The notes below the pieces were generated by a model. It made no database searches and was not told where the DNA came from. It saw only the letters and a program-made list of their open reading frames with translations. From DATEDA01 sp050741515 (lineage in GTDB: Bacteria; Pseudomonadota; Gammaproteobacteria; Burkholderiales; SG8-39): a DNA stretch of 6,657 nucleotides. The DNA lies in assembly GCA_050741515.1 (NCBI GenBank), contig JBOIFD010000342.1, positions 1 through 6,657 of the forward strand, given 5' to 3'. This document shows positions 5,699-6,657 of this stretch, piece by piece (positions within the stretch are counted from its first letter, which is position 1; every line of letters begins with the position of its first letter). The translations under genes were made by a program, and so were the position numbers.

Positions 5699-5767
5699 CC
5701 GAGCACGAGCCCACGCGAGCGGCTCGCTCTCGGGGAGCGGCGGGCTCGAAACCAGCCGGACGCTCGG
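5699..5767. repeat. Cluster of nested inverted repeats in the vapB / nitroreductase spacer
   Basis: This belongs to the 188-bp divergent spacer 5612-5799, the longest gene-free stretch. Perfect arms are CCGAGC (5699-5704) with GCTCGG (5762-5767), and CGAGCCC (5706-5712) with GGGCTCG (5742-5748). Inside them lie GCGAGC-G-GCTCGC (5715-5727) and the hairpin CGCTC-TCGGG-GAGCG (5725-5739), which overlap and exclude each other. There is no T-run, so it is not an intrinsic terminator. In DNA this rich in G and C some such pairing is expected by chance. The rest of the spacer shows nothing beyond the promoter elements listed. Confidence 0.4.
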
Positions 5768-5782
5768 CGTGCGCGCGGCGCT

Positions 5783-5788
5783 TACACT
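5783..5788 (+). promoter_or_regulatory. Possible -10 box upstream of the nitroreductase-family gene
   Basis: TACACT matches TATAAT at four of six positions and lies 11 bases before the ATG, so any transcript would have a leader of about 5 bases. No recognisable -35 is found 15-19 bases upstream. Weak evidence, listed because no other candidate exists in the spacer. Confidence 0.25.
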
Positions 5789-5799
5789 CGCGCCTACGC

Positions 5800-6657
5800 A
5801 TGGACGCCCAGCCGATCCTCGAGTACCACGCCCGCTCGAAGCATCAGCTCGAGCGCTATGCGCCCGGGCCGGGAACCATGGACTGGGCGACGCAGCCCGA
5901 TCCGTTCCGCACCTACGCCGGCGCGCCGCGCGTCGAGCTGCCGCTCGTGGCGGACGAGCTCTCGATCCGCTTCAACGAGCTGCGGCGCGGCGCGCTGCCC
6001 GGGCCGGCGCCGCTCGACCGCGACGCGATCGCGCTCCTCCTCGAGCTCTCGCTCGCGATCTCGGCCTGGAAGTCGTACCGCGGCACGTCCTGGGCGCTGC
6101 GCTGCAATCCCTCGAGCGGCAACCTGCATCCGACCGAGGGCTACGTCGTCGGCCCGCGCCTGCCGGGGCTCGAGGCCGGCGTCTATCACTACGCGAGCCG
6201 GGATCACGCGCTCGAGCGCCGCGCGGGGCTCGCCCGCCCGTCCGCGCTGGCGGGCGGCGTGCTCGTGGGGCTCGCTTCGGTCTACTGGCGCGAGGCGTGG
6301 AAGTACGGCATCCGCGCGTTCCGCTACTGCAACCACGACTGCGGCCACGCGATCGCGGCGGTCGCGTATGCCGCCGCGGCGCTCGGGTGGCGCACGCACT
6401 ACCTCGCCGACGCCGGCGATGCCGAGGTCGCGCGCGTGCTCGGCCTCGACCGCGACCCGGATCTCGCGCCGGCGGAGCGGGAGCAGCCGGACTGCCTGCT
6501 CTGGGTGGGTGTCGGAGAGCCGCCGGCGCGCGACGCGATCGGCGGGCTCGTCGAGGACGCGACGTGGGCGGGCGTCGCGAACCGGCTCAGCCCGTCGCAC
6601 CGCGACTGGCCGGACATCGACCACGCGCACGCTGCGGCGGTCAAGCCGCGCGCGCCG
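5800..6657 (+). CDS. SagB/ThcOx-type nitroreductase-family dehydrogenase, 3' end cut by window
   Basis: The 286 visible residues belong to the FMN-binding nitroreductase fold, SagB/ThcOx branch. Members oxidise azolines in peptide natural products, but many stand-alone homologues have no known substrate. Visible marks: an N-terminal block EYHARSKHQLERYAPGPG (8-25) and TQPDPFRTYAGAP (31-43) typical of the stand-alone proteins, the FMN-binding motif RCNPSSGNLHPTEGY (101-115), KYGIRAFRYCNHDCGHAIAA (168-187), and AALGWRTHYLADAG (193-206), which fits the usual end of the flavin site. The frame stays open to the last base, so the C-terminus is missing; relatives with this N-terminus are often about 500 residues with a second, related half, so perhaps half is outside. 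No partner for peptide cyclisation (YcaO or precursor) is visible. The ATG at 5800 has no Shine-Dalgarno; the family N-terminus begins right there. Confidence 0.85.
   Translation, partial: MDAQPILEYHARSKHQLERYAPGPGTMDWATQPDPFRTYAGAPRVELPLVADELSIRFNELRRGALPGPAPLDRDAIALLLELSLAISAWKSYRGTSWALRCNPSSGNLHPTEGYVVGPRLPGLEAGVYHYASRDHALERRAGLARPSALAGGVLVGLASVYWREAWKYGIRAFRYCNHDCGHAIAAVAYAAAALGWRTHYLADAGDAEVARVLGLDRDPDLAPAEREQPDCLLWVGVGEPPARDAIGGLVEDATWAGVANRLSPSHRDWPDIDHAHAAAVKPRAP

Noticed and set aside
5616..5801. 61-residue minus-strand open frame containing GFEPAAPR, and a possible tRNA on plus around 5740-5756
   Set aside because: GFEP-type peptides often are antisense translations of a tRNA T-arm, and GGCTCGAAACC does resemble one. 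But the T-stem has a G-A mismatch, the matching acceptor strands are displaced by five bases, and no D-arm or anticodon stem can be drawn. At most a chance likeness or relic.

Overview
The window is very GC-rich, with dense, almost gap-free coding, G/C-ending codons and long antisense open frames that are by-products of that codon bias. The gene content fits a betaproteobacterium, probably of the Burkholderiales/Nitrosomonadales type: a NodIJ-type exporter next to a HemJ-type protoporphyrinogen oxidase and a threonine ammonia-lyase, preceded by a thioredoxin-like ferredoxin and a COG2945-type hydrolase. The taxon is inferred from gene content only.

Left part (1-4216, minus strand): six genes are packed like one operon, read right to left: [2Fe-2S] ferredoxin, alpha/beta hydrolase, NodI-like ATPase, NodJ-like permease, HemJ, threonine ammonia-lyase (cut by the window start). 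Junctions are an ATGA overlap, a 10-base overlap, gaps of 5 and 6 bases, and a TGATG overlap, so translational coupling is likely throughout. NodI and NodJ should form one ABC exporter. HemJ does the penultimate step of haem synthesis. The other three have no obvious shared pathway with them.

Middle (4217-4877): a 40-bp divergent spacer separates the operon from a plus-strand QueC-like PP-loop ATPase. Its zinc-cysteine signature is intact, but the PP-loop reads SGGVES instead of SGGxDS and the usual substrate-side motifs are altered. It is the most unusual gene here.

Right part (4878-6657): a minus-strand VapBC toxin-antitoxin pair (both genes start with GTG, GTGA overlap, good sigma70-type promoter overlapping an imperfect palindrome) lies tail to tail with the QueC-like gene. 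After a 188-bp spacer rich in inverted repeats, a plus-strand SagB/ThcOx-type nitroreductase-fold gene runs off the window end.

A theme across the spacers is that -10-like boxes lie so close to start codons, without Shine-Dalgarno sequences, that the ferredoxin, vapB and perhaps the two plus-strand genes may be translated from leaderless or nearly leaderless mRNAs. I found no RNA gene, CRISPR array, insertion sequence or intrinsic terminator. I found no clear new multi-gene system; the divergent QueC-like protein and the ferredoxin/hydrolase/exporter grouping are the best leads.
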